A stretch of 5,401 nt of DNA, taken from an uncultured Allobaculum sp. Its GTDB lineage: Bacteria; Bacillota_I; Bacilli_A; Erysipelotrichales; Erysipelotrichaceae. The translations under genes and the position numbers were made by a program. The stretch covers positions 1 through 5,401 of the forward strand of contig CAJTLE010000152.1 in assembly GCA_910577085.1 (NCBI GenBank), read 5' to 3'. Shown one piece after another: positions 1 to 5,401 of the stretch (its first letter is position 1; each line of letters opens with the position of its first letter). The notes under the pieces were generated by a model. It saw nothing but the letters and a program-made list of their open reading frames with translations, made no database searches and was not told where the DNA came from.

Positions 1-51
1 GGAAACTTAAGGATAACACATGTCCTTTTTCATATCTATGCTTTATATACA

Positions 52-92
52 GGGGGTGTCATCCGTCAAAAAAGATGACATCCCCTTTTTTT
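52..92 (+). terminator. Factor-independent terminator of an upstream + strand gene
   Basis: A 12-bp stem pairs 52-63 with 74-85 (one G-T pair, ten-base loop) and is followed directly by seven T's at 86-92. The T-tract lies only on the + side, so it ends a transcript coming from left of the window. The only + frame that stops before the hairpin does so with TAA at 8-10, which could be the end of that gene; too little is visible to call the gene itself. Confidence 0.85.
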
Positions 93-330
93 CGACTCAA
101 AAACCCACCCAAAGTACAACAGAGCCTGATTTTTTATTGTTTTCCATCCTGAACACCTGCTTTGATCCCTCATTTTTCACTTAAAAAAAATGAAAATTGT
201 TCTGTATTTCCATGTTTTACAAGCGTCTACATAAGGCTGACGAATTCAAAGGTCCGTAAGTTGCGTTTTGCCATAATTCGGTATTTCGATGTGTTCTCTA
301 TTCCATGAAAACACATACGCGTCTCCTGGA
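93..330. other. Intergenic region with no supported feature
   Basis: Lies between a + strand terminator on the left and a minus-strand terminator on the right, so two transcripts converge here. It is AT-rich, and the reading frames are short and lack ribosome binding sites. A 7-bp inverted repeat (289-295 with 310-316) is too weak to interpret. I see no promoter, RNA gene or repeat. Confidence 0.6.
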
Positions 331-331
331 C

Positions 332-374
332 TAAAAAGAAAAGAACCAGCCTTCACTATGGAAAGCCGGTTCTT
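332..374 (-). terminator. Terminator of the 395-1570 gene
   Basis: A 10-bp stem pairs 341-350 with 365-374 and lies about 20 bases past the TAA stop of the minus-strand gene. In minus-strand RNA the single imperfect position is a G-U pair, while in + strand RNA it would be an A-C mismatch. The minus-strand sequence after the stem is T-rich (TTCTTTTT, 340 down to 333). Both points fix the direction as minus. Confidence 0.8.
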
Positions 375-394
375 CTTGAATCAGATTGATTTTA

Positions 395-1570
395 TTACTT
401 GTATTTGTAGTATTTCAGGTTGTTCTGAAGTTCTTCAAGGCTCTCAGTCAGATCGTCGACGTCATCTTCCACCGCATTTTGCTGGTGGGTAACAAGAGCA
501 TCAAGCAGTTCTCCGGTTTTCTGGTTGATCATATTCGAGCGGTCCAGGAATTTTTGGAGTACTTCGGGGTTATGACCGACCTGCACATACTCTTTCGCTG
601 CCTGTAAGGTCTTGCCGGAGAGTTCAACGGCTTCTTCAATGCTGGCCTGATACTTATCCTTAGTCAGTTTACTTCCGCCAAACATGACATCCAGCGCATG
701 GACGGAAACTTTGGAGATATCCCGCAGTTCCTGATCGTTTTTAGCGATCTGTTCGATGACTTTGGCTTCCACCTGCGCCCGGACCAGATATGGATCCGGT
801 TCGGTTTTCTTCTCTTTCCAGACTCCTTCTTTGGGCTGGGAAGTTGAAGCTGAACTTGAAGATCCAAATGGCGGCTTAGGCATTTTAAACTTGCCATTCG
901 ATTTTTGCGTCTTGGCTTCAGTCTGCTCGTTTTGTGAAGCCATGAATTCTTTGAACAGTTCGCTGACATTTTTTGTCGAATCCTGAACAAAGCTGGAAAC
1001 GGCTTTGGCCAGTTCCGCAAGCTGTTCTTCATCTACCGATGGACCATCAGGCTGATGCTTTTTATTCTTTTTGGCCTTACTTGCGGAGTATTCCCCCGTG
1101 GTGTTGTTGAAATAAATCTCGTCTTCCTCAAAAGCCTGATCGTTGAACTCTTTCTTTCCTGGCAGATCTGGAATTGGAGTCAGCTTCTTGGAGCACATTC
1201 CCGAGTAAATATCTCCCCAGTTGAGAAAGTATTTCGAAATGGGTGGGATCAGAAAGAAAATCACCCCGGTCATCGAAAGGAAAAAGCCCACAATCCCATA
1301 CAGCCAGCGCGGCATGAGAATGGGGTGGGGGTATTCCCGCATTGCTTCATAAAAAGGAATATCTTTATAGCGGGATTTGTGTTTCCGCTTCTTTTTCGAA
1401 ATATACGCATTACGCGGCTTAATCACTTTTAACAAATACAGTCCATAAAAAATCAAAGGCAGCAGGGACACAATATTCACCAGGGTGAGCAGTCCCGAAC
1501 CACCGAGTAAAACACTGATTAAAAACAGGATCAAGGCGGGCACAAGATCCCGTCTGGCATCTTCATTCAT
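395..1570 (-). CDS. Unrecognised membrane protein with helical C-terminal region (391 aa)
   Basis: Function unknown. The start at 1570 is well supported: AAGGAGG sits 8 bases before the ATG. Two hydrophobic helices (about residues 9-28 and 29-48) are followed by a very basic segment (KKKRKHK, about 59-65), then a third helix (about 90-110) ending in a Pro-Pro. Residues 111-180 are polar. An amphipathic helix lies around 180-212, a Ser/Pro/Lys-rich linker around 220-260, and a long charged, coiled-coil-like region at 262-391 ending in YYKYK. The positive-inside rule puts the basic loop in the cytoplasm, which would place the C-terminal 280 residues outside; this is inference, and with three helices the topology is uncertain. 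The helical end is faintly reminiscent of XpaC-like proteins, but I cannot confirm this. The gene stands alone between two terminators. Confidence 0.9.
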   Translation of the reverse strand: MNEDARRDLVPALILFLISVLLGGSGLLTLVNIVSLLPLIFYGLYLLKVIKPRNAYISKKKRKHKSRYKDIPFYEAMREYPHPILMPRWLYGIVGFFLSMTGVIFFLIPPISKYFLNWGDIYSGMCSKKLTPIPDLPGKKEFNDQAFEEDEIYFNNTTGEYSASKAKKNKKHQPDGPSVDEEQLAELAKAVSSFVQDSTKNVSELFKEFMASQNEQTEAKTQKSNGKFKMPKPPFGSSSSASTSQPKEGVWKEKKTEPDPYLVRAQVEAKVIEQIAKNDQELRDISKVSVHALDVMFGGSKLTKDKYQASIEEAVELSGKTLQAAKEYVQVGHNPEVLQKFLDRSNMINQKTGELLDALVTHQQNAVEDDVDDLTESLEELQNNLKYYKYK

Positions 1571-1577
1571 TGCAATG

Positions 1578-1585
1578 TCCTCCTT
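1578..1585 (-). promoter_or_regulatory. Strong Shine-Dalgarno site for the 395-1570 gene
   Basis: The minus strand reads AAGGAGG followed by ACATTGCA and then ATG, a spacing of 8 bases. It matches the anti-Shine-Dalgarno almost perfectly and settles the start codon. It is clearly stronger than the sites before the other two genes in this window, which suggests efficient translation of this protein. Confidence 0.85.
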
Positions 1586-1647
1586 GCTCGTACCATTTTA
1601 GACTACACAAGAGTTAAATGGGCCAGTTTGTAAAAATTTCGGTTTCT

Positions 1648-1676
1648 TTTATGGCGATCTTCTGTTCCTTTCACAA
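1648..1676 (-). promoter_or_regulatory. Possible sigma-A-type promoter for the 395-1570 gene
   Basis: On the minus strand TTGTGA (1676-1671) is separated by 17 bases from CATAAA (1653-1648). Each box matches four of six consensus positions. It would give a leader of roughly 70 bases. The gene needs its own promoter if the hairpin at 1689-1746 ends the upstream transcript, but the boxes are weak and other placements are possible. Confidence 0.3.
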
Positions 1677-1683
1677 TTGTTCG

Positions 1684-1754
1684 AAAACAAGGCAAGTTTT
1701 GAACGATCCGAGGTTAAATCATCCTGAGTTCGCCAAAACTTGCCTTATTGTTTT
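1684..1754 (-). terminator. Long hairpin, probable terminator after the 1812-3590 gene
   Basis: A perfect 13-bp stem pairs 1689-1701 with 1734-1746. A short flanking extension (1684-1688 with 1750-1754, across a three-base bulge) and partial inner pairings (1701-1704 with 1728-1731, 1711-1713 with 1723-1725) make one long interrupted hairpin. It lies about 65 bases past the stop of the minus-strand glycosyltransferase-like gene. The minus-side tail is GTTTTCG, a short U-tract. The + side has a richer tail (ATTGTTTTTCTT), so it may work in both directions. Confidence 0.6.
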
Positions 1755-1766
1755 TCTTACGCTTGT

Positions 1767-1810
1767 GAGACTCCTGCCAGACTTTTTCCTGACGGAGTTT
1801 CTTTAACTTT
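1767..1810 (+). repeat. Small inverted repeat with T-rich flank
   Basis: GAGACTCC can pair with GGAGTTTC across an interrupted inner stem. One position is a G-U pair only in + strand RNA, and a T-rich stretch follows on the + side. It therefore looks like a + direction terminator, yet no + strand gene precedes it. It may be accidental or may contribute to 3' end formation around the stop at 1812. Confidence 0.35.
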
Positions 1811-1811
1811 T

Positions 1812-3590
1812 CTAAGCAGAATGCCCTCTTTGAAAACGACTGGAAAGGCCGCTTAGCTTTTCTTCAATTGGAGCAATTTTATCAGCCAAAGCCGGATCTT
1901 TTTTGGATCGATAAAGCAGAGCTTTCCACAGACTGTAGAGTCCAACAAGCAGCCAGGCAATCGTTTCGATCACAAAACCAAAAATCTGCAGGCTGGTTTT
2001 CTGATAATAAAGCTTTACATGACCAGACCCCTGCACATCCAGGCTGATCTTGCCATCATACAGCACTTCTTCATCAACATCCGGCATTCGATCTTTCTTG
2101 TATTGCGCTTTCTGTTCCTCCGTTAAAGGACTGGTCCGCAGAGCAGGTTCACTGCCGGAGGCCCCATTGGAGTATTCCACCTGATAGCCTTTGTACCAGA
2201 CTCTTGGAACGATCATCGAAGCCGGCTGGCTTTCATCGATCACCTGATAGTCAAATTCCAGATTGTTATAGCCCTTTACAATATTGGTCACTTCCACATT
2301 ATCCAGCGCCGTAAACTGCCCAAACTCATCCGCATTGGCGTTGGCCGGATTGATGTTAAGCGTAAAGTACTCGTCCCCACTTGCGTTGAAAGACGAGACA
2401 TCCGGATCCACCCGGGACTGACCAAAGACTTCCTGATGAATACCCATCCGCTCCAGATTGGCAGCAGTAGGCAGGTTGGTCATCAAGCAGGCGACCACAT
2501 AGAGCACTCCCTGCACGAGCAGTACAACTTTATTCATGCCAAGGGAAAGCGATAAAGCCAGCGCCATGACGACCAGCAGCGGAACGAAAAAGGAGATCCG
2601 TCGTAAATCCTGTAAAACCAGCACCGGTGTCTGTTTGAGCAGACCGATCCCTGGAATCCAGTAGGTCTGCATGAGGAAAGTAATCACACAGACAATGACC
2701 AGCTGACGACAGAACGGCTTCAGTCGTTTGTAGACCATAAGCAGAACAATCAGCACGATAATCATCGGAATATAGGAAGATCTGAAAATCGACTCCCACA
2801 ACGAGAAGGTCTTGAGCAGCATCTCATAAGTAAACGGATACTCACGCGCTGCCCAATGGAAAAAGAACATCTGCGAGCTGGACTGCTCGACATACTGAAT
2901 CAGAAAACCGCTGGCCAGAATCAGACCGATCAAAGCGGATTTCACAAAAGATAAAATCTTCGGAACCGTCCAGCGTTTGATATTCAACAGCACAAAAATC
3001 AGGCTGGAAAAAGCCAGAACCGCGGTTGAAAGCAGATGCGTCTGAATGAGCAGACCAATAATGACGCCAAGCAGAACCGGATTGTTCTGATCTAGATAGA
3101 GCACCTTATACATCGCATAAAACAGGATTGGTACAAAGGCTGCAACCATGGTCATGCCGTACCCAAACCAGGTCAGCACCAGCGTGGACAGAATGGCTGC
3201 ACACATAGCCCGTTTTTTACGATGGCCGATTTTGAATACGCTGTAATACATGGAGCATGCCAGCGCATACGTCAGTAAAAATACAAAAAAACTGTAGACA
3301 AAGGCAGCATTGCCAATCAACAGGTAAAGCAGGGCCGGCAGATAGAACTGCCAGTTGCCATAAAACATGGGGGAAGCATACCCGACTCCCTTGGTAAAGA
3401 CAAAGTTCAGACTGGGCAGAAAATCACCATTTTCAAACGACTGCACCAGTCCGGCCAGACGCCCTAAATGGAAGGTATAGTCATGTCGGACATCGCCGAG
3501 GTTGATATAGACGATACTGACCAGCGCAAACAAGGCACTGTACGCAAGTAAAAAGAGGTACGGATGCTTATGGATAAAATTTTTCATCAT
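1812..3590 (-). CDS. Polytopic membrane protein, GT-C-like (YfhO / PTPS_related type), putative glycosyltransferase (592 aa)
   Basis: Probably transfers sugars from a lipid-linked donor onto a cell-envelope acceptor at the outer face of the membrane; substrate unknown. About 11-12 hydrophobic helices are visible: one at 10-30, a cluster over 82-234, more over 274-371, and a last one at about 535-558. The first outer loop carries an acidic motif, D33 and D37 in DVRHDYTFHLGR, matching the catalytic loop position of GT-C enzymes, followed by GVGYASPMFYG (68-78). Residues 372-533 form a soluble, presumably outer domain containing VWYKGYQVEYSNG, like the Tyr-x-Gly-Tyr/Trp segment of YfhO-type proteins. 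The tail (559-592) is charged and cytoplasmic. Two ATGs are adjacent (3590 and 3587). The GAAAGAG site lies 1 base before the first and 4 before the second, so 3587 may be the true start. No sugar-pathway neighbour supports the assignment. Confidence 0.8.
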   Translation of the reverse strand: MMKNFIHKHPYLFLLAYSALFALVSIVYINLGDVRHDYTFHLGRLAGLVQSFENGDFLPSLNFVFTKGVGYASPMFYGNWQFYLPALLYLLIGNAAFVYSFFVFLLTYALACSMYYSVFKIGHRKKRAMCAAILSTLVLTWFGYGMTMVAAFVPILFYAMYKVLYLDQNNPVLLGVIIGLLIQTHLLSTAVLAFSSLIFVLLNIKRWTVPKILSFVKSALIGLILASGFLIQYVEQSSSQMFFFHWAAREYPFTYEMLLKTFSLWESIFRSSYIPMIIVLIVLLMVYKRLKPFCRQLVIVCVITFLMQTYWIPGIGLLKQTPVLVLQDLRRISFFVPLLVVMALALSLSLGMNKVVLLVQGVLYVVACLMTNLPTAANLERMGIHQEVFGQSRVDPDVSSFNASGDEYFTLNINPANANADEFGQFTALDNVEVTNIVKGYNNLEFDYQVIDESQPASMIVPRVWYKGYQVEYSNGASGSEPALRTSPLTEEQKAQYKKDRMPDVDEEVLYDGKISLDVQGSGHVKLYYQKTSLQIFGFVIETIAWLLVGLYSLWKALLYRSKKDPALADKIAPIEEKLSGLSSRFQRGHSA

Positions 3591-3619
3591 ACTCTTTCAA
3601 TATTTATTGGAAACCAGAA

Positions 3620-3685
3620 TCAGATCTTCATGATCGCAGAATTTACTTTGGCCGTCCCATTTATATGTCGCTGCCCCATCTCCAT
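3620..3685 (-). CDS. Possible 21-residue leader ORF upstream of the GT-C-like gene
   Basis: The minus strand has ATG at 3685, preceded by GGAG with a 7-base gap. This is a better ribosome binding site than that of the large gene, which starts about 30 bases downstream. It reads MEMGQRHINGTAKVNSAIMK plus I and then TGA. It has no run of one amino acid as in attenuator leader peptides and no hydrophobic segment. Nothing beyond its position and ribosome binding site supports it, so it could be chance. Confidence 0.2.
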   Translation of the reverse strand: MEMGQRHINGTAKVNSAIMKI

Positions 3686-3761
3686 GGTGTTACTCCATTT
3701 AACGATTTCTCTACTATATTTAATGGAACAGATTGATGGGTCTGAAGTTCTTCTGGTTTTC

Positions 3762-3825
3762 AGTCTGAACCGGTCAGCTTCAATCTGGATGAAAGTCAGA
3801 TTTCTGGCGGATTCAGACTTTTTTT
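3762..3825 (+). terminator. Terminator-like hairpin in the divergent region
   Basis: AGTCTGAA (3762-3769) pairs with TTCAGACT (3812-3819). The stem is extended by CCG with CGG, and an inner hairpin of AATCTG with CAGATT (3782-3787 with 3797-3802) sits inside. Seven T's follow at 3819-3825. The T-tract gives it + polarity, but no + strand gene precedes it. It could end a short RNA, act as an attenuator in a long leader of the 4047 gene, or block antisense reading. In minus-strand RNA the same stem would sit near the 5' end of the GT-C-like gene's leader. Confidence 0.45.
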
Positions 3826-3853
3826 ACCATAACATATCCTGTCTTGAAGTAAA
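3826..3853 (-). promoter_or_regulatory. Possible promoter for the GT-C-like gene
   Basis: On the minus strand TTTACT (3853-3848) is 16 bases from TATGGT (3831-3826), which is preceded by TGT as in an extended -10. Both boxes match four of six positions. Transcription would start near 3820, giving a leader of about 230 bases that includes the 3762-3819 hairpin. Evidence is weak. Confidence 0.2.
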
Positions 3854-3943
3854 CCTTTGTCCAAAATCGTCGTTTTTCCTTCAGGTTCACAACCAAATCT
3901 AATCAATCTTTCTATTGTGTTGGAGAAGTCTAAGCAAGAAGAA

Positions 3944-3973
3944 TTGCTATTTTTGCCTTTCTTCTGTCATTAT
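3944..3973 (+). promoter_or_regulatory. Possible extended -10 promoter for the 4047-5120 gene
   Basis: TTGCTA (3944-3949) lies 18 bases from CATTAT (3968-3973), and the -10 is preceded by TGT, an extended -10 element. Each box matches four of six consensus bases. The transcript would start near 3980, giving a leader of about 67 bases that contains the hairpin at 3995-4017. Confidence 0.35.
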
Positions 3974-3994
3974 AGAGTCGATTGTTTTTACATA

Positions 3995-4017
3995 CCTCTG
4001 CTGGTGAAAAGCAGGGG
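3995..4017 (+). promoter_or_regulatory. Hairpin in the leader of the 4047-5120 gene
   Basis: CCTCTGCT (3995-4002) pairs with AGCAGGGG (4010-4017) over eight positions, including one G-U pair, with a seven-base loop GGTGAAA. No T-tract follows, so it is not a terminator. It ends about 30 bases before the start codon and 15 before the weak GGA at 4033-4035. It could affect mRNA stability or translation. Confidence 0.4.
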
Positions 4018-4046
4018 CCAAAAACTTAGAATGGAATAATGTCTCT

Positions 4047-5120
4047 ATGATTTACTGGCTTTTATATCTTTTCTGCGGCCTGACCATTGCGGGCTGCATG
4101 ATCGTCTTTGGACGCACTCTGACTCAAGATCCTGACAGCGGCTTTTCCGCTTCTATCGCTTATAAAAACAAACTGCTCACTGCTCATCCTGAACTGAATG
4201 CCCGAGTCCAGAAACAATATGGAGCCTATCTGAATAAAGGCGGCTTTGGCCTTGCTGTGGTTGTTATTGTCGGCCTGCTTTGCGTAGTCAGCCAATCCCA
4301 GGATGCCATCATGATTGGCGGCAATATTGTTCTGGTCATTGAACTGCTCAATATTTTAGGACTTCAGATCTGGATGAACCAATATGTTCAGAAACTGACA
4401 GGTGCAAAACCGGCTTCTTCCAAAAAGAAAGAGGCCGCCAAGTCTTCCCCCACCAAGACTCCCGCTCAAACTAATCAGGCTCAGGCTGCTCCAAATCCTG
4501 TCCCTGAGCAGGTCCTTCCAGCAAGTGAACCGGCTCCAGAAATGGAACCTGAACAGACTTTAGCGAACATGCAGACTCCTGCTCCCGCCACAGAACAGTC
4601 AGAGGAAGTTATCGCTCAGGAAGAAATCAAGCCGACACAGGAAGCTGAACCGGCTGAAGAACACGAACCGTTCGAAACGAAACAGGCTTTCCCTGTACCG
4701 GACTTTGAATCCCCTGAGTCTCCAGCCATCGCAGCTGAAACCGAAACTGGGTCTGCTGTAGAAGAAAAGGAAGACACTGATTCTGTCGATCCTTCCCTGC
4801 AAGCACTGATTCAGGCGGATCTTCAGCCTTCTGCTCCAGAACAAGAAGAAGCCGCTCCTTCTGAAGAAGAACTGGATGAACAGGCTCGTGATGAACAGAT
4901 TGCGCAGGCTTTACAGATTGCCAACCGCACGCTGGCCGCTTCGATGATTCAAAACGCATCTGAACCATCCACCACAATCGCTAAACGGGCCGCTGCCGAA
5001 GAGGAAGCGTCTGTTGAAGAGGACGAGCGTGAAGAAATTCATACCCCTGGGGTCAAGCTGGTCGCAACCAAGACTTCCCCGTTATCCACTGCTCCAGATC
5101 CCAAAGAAAACAGAAAATAA
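4047..5120 (+). CDS. Membrane protein with long acidic disordered tail (357 aa)
   Basis: Function unknown. Three hydrophobic helices are visible (about residues 3-22, 66-83 and 86-109). The loop between the first two (23-65) is basic (R23, K40, K42, R53, K56, K64) and the stretch after the third is KKK at 126-128, so the loop and tail should face the cytoplasm. The N-terminal 110 residues have an SdpI/DUF3784-like look (SGFSASIAYKNK, then a conserved-looking QKQYGAYLNKGG), which I cannot confirm. From 120 on the protein is rich in Pro, Glu, Ala, Gln and Ser and should be disordered, apart from possible helices at 248-260 and 274-304. The tail may be a spacer or a docking region. An in-frame stop at 4005-4007 and no other start codon after it favour ATG 4047, though its GGA ribosome site is weak and 11 bases away. 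A terminator follows. Confidence 0.85.
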   Translation: MIYWLLYLFCGLTIAGCMIVFGRTLTQDPDSGFSASIAYKNKLLTAHPELNARVQKQYGAYLNKGGFGLAVVVIVGLLCVVSQSQDAIMIGGNIVLVIELLNILGLQIWMNQYVQKLTGAKPASSKKKEAAKSSPTKTPAQTNQAQAAPNPVPEQVLPASEPAPEMEPEQTLANMQTPAPATEQSEEVIAQEEIKPTQEAEPAEEHEPFETKQAFPVPDFESPESPAIAAETETGSAVEEKEDTDSVDPSLQALIQADLQPSAPEQEEAAPSEEELDEQARDEQIAQALQIANRTLAASMIQNASEPSTTIAKRAAAEEEASVEEDEREEIHTPGVKLVATKTSPLSTAPDPKENRK

Positions 5121-5164
5121 AATCCTGGAGCTGAATTTTAGAAAACAAGAATTGCTTCTGATTC

Positions 5165-5201
5165 CCCGTTCAAGCCTTTGGCTTTGAGCGGGTTTTCTTT
5201 T
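5165..5201 (+). terminator. Terminator of the 4047-5120 gene
   Basis: CCCGTTCAAGCC (5165-5176) pairs with GGCTTTGAGCGGG (5180-5192) with one G-U pair and one bulged T, around a three-base loop. TTTTCTTTT follows at 5193-5201. It lies about 45 bases after the TAA stop, so the gene is probably the last of its transcript. Confidence 0.9.
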
Positions 5202-5206
5202 GGCCG

Positions 5207-5245
5207 AAAAAAAAGGAACCATCGGCTCATCACCAATGATTCCTT
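5207..5245 (-). terminator. Minus-strand terminator for a transcript from the right
   Basis: A 10-bp stem pairs 5213-5222 with 5236-5245. Its one imperfect position is G-U in minus-strand RNA but a mismatch in + RNA. Eight A's at 5207-5214 on the + strand supply a minus-strand U-tract. It implies a minus-strand gene beyond the right edge, convergent with the 4047 gene. All three minus frames entering from the edge have stopped by 5339, so only its last few codons, if any, lie here. Confidence 0.75.
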
Positions 5246-5290
5246 GATCGATTTCTTCTTGATTTGGTTTGCGGCTAGTGTTTCGTTTCA

Positions 5291-5320
5291 TTGACTTTTG
5301 TATTTATTTTTTTGAATGAT
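5291..5320 (+). promoter_or_regulatory. Possible promoter in the right-hand intergenic region
   Basis: TTGACT (5291-5296, five of six) is followed after 18 bases by AATGAT (5315-5320, four of six). The start of transcription would fall right at the foot of the hairpin at 5328. The -35 match is good, but the -10 is mediocre in an AT-rich stretch, so chance is likely. Confidence 0.25.
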
Positions 5321-5327
5321 AACGTCT

Positions 5328-5358
5328 AAACCTGTGTCTTATCTGGATACAGGTTTTT
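5328..5358 (+). terminator. + direction hairpin with short T-tract
   Basis: AAACCTGTGTCT (5328-5339) pairs with GGATACAGGTTT (5345-5356), 12 pairs of which two are G-U in + RNA and would be mismatched in minus RNA. The T's at 5354-5358 follow. This gives + polarity, but no + strand gene lies between it and the terminator at 5165-5201. It could be a leader element of a gene starting beyond the right edge. Confidence 0.5.
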
Positions 5359-5401
5359 GTCGTTTATATGGTACTAGCATTACCGAAAAATGGGCGCACT
5401 C

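Larger units (their letters stand above)
3591..4046. other. Divergent intergenic region with structured elements
   Basis: The region holds the 5' sides of two divergent genes. It contains a hairpin with a T-tract (3762-3825), repeated GTCTGAA heptamers, a possible 21-codon ORF (3620-3685, minus), weak promoter matches in both directions and a leader hairpin (3995-4017). It matches no riboswitch, T-box or tRNA that I recognise. At 456 bases it is long for two simple promoters. Confidence 0.55.

Noticed and set aside
1..10. Possible last codons of an upstream + gene (Glu-Thr-stop in frame 2)
   Set aside because: It is the only frame that stops before the terminator, but three codons cannot support a gene call.
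289..316. Inverted repeat ATGTGTT / AACACAT
   Set aside because: Only 7 bp with a 14-base loop and no T-tract; expected by chance in this AT-rich stretch.
1618..1806. + strand 62-codon frame in the gap between the two minus genes
   Set aside because: It spans the inverted repeats at 1684-1754 and 1767-1810, lacks a good ribosome site, and its composition looks like chance translation of a T-rich gap.
3720..3825. T-box or other known riboswitch
   Set aside because: The hairpin and T-tract suggested one, but I see no T-box sequence and no conserved core of a known riboswitch class.
3564..4039. + strand frames of 112 and 60 codons in the divergent region
   Set aside because: They cross the T-tailed hairpin and promoter-like sites, have no ribosome binding site, and the first overlaps the start of the minus-strand gene.
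5082..5291. Minus-strand 69-codon frame starting MKRNTSRKPNQEE
   Set aside because: It runs through a minus-strand terminator (5207-5245), the + strand terminator and the end of the 4047 gene, and it has no clear ribosome binding site.

Overview
This window looks like chromosomal DNA from a Gram-positive bacterium of the Bacillota. The signs are a moderate GC content judged by eye, a textbook AGGAGG ribosome binding site before one gene, several factor-independent terminators with U-tracts, and proteins of membrane-anchor type. An Erysipelotrichia-like lineage is possible, but that is only an impression. I see no rRNA, tRNA, CRISPR array, insertion sequence or attachment site.

Layout. Positions 1-92 hold the tail of an upstream + strand transcript, closed by a strong terminator. 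Positions 93-330 are intergenic, with nothing I can support. A minus-strand gene at 395-1570 encodes an unrecognised membrane protein with a basic loop and a long helical C-terminal part; its terminator is at 332-374. A hairpin-rich gap (1571-1811) separates it from a second minus-strand gene, 1812-3590, a 592-residue polytopic membrane protein. This one resembles the GT-C-fold YfhO / PTPS_related membrane proteins and is probably a cell-envelope glycosyltransferase. A 456-base divergent region (3591-4046) follows, with possible promoters in both directions, a hairpin ending in seven T's, a small possible ORF and a leader hairpin. The + strand gene at 4047-5120 encodes a three-helix membrane protein with a roughly 237-residue acidic, Pro/Glu/Ala-rich tail, and is closed by a terminator at 5165-5201. 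Back-to-back with it lies a minus-strand terminator at 5207-5245, pointing to a minus-strand transcript arriving from the right. A third, + direction hairpin lies at 5328-5358.

How the genes work together. All three proteins are membrane proteins, so envelope functions are the common theme. No sugar-activation, polyprenol-phosphate or transport gene is present to give a pathway. Each gene appears to be its own transcription unit, because terminators or long gaps separate them. I do not see a convincing new multi-gene system. The least explained parts are the two unrecognised membrane proteins and the structured divergent region at 3591-4046.
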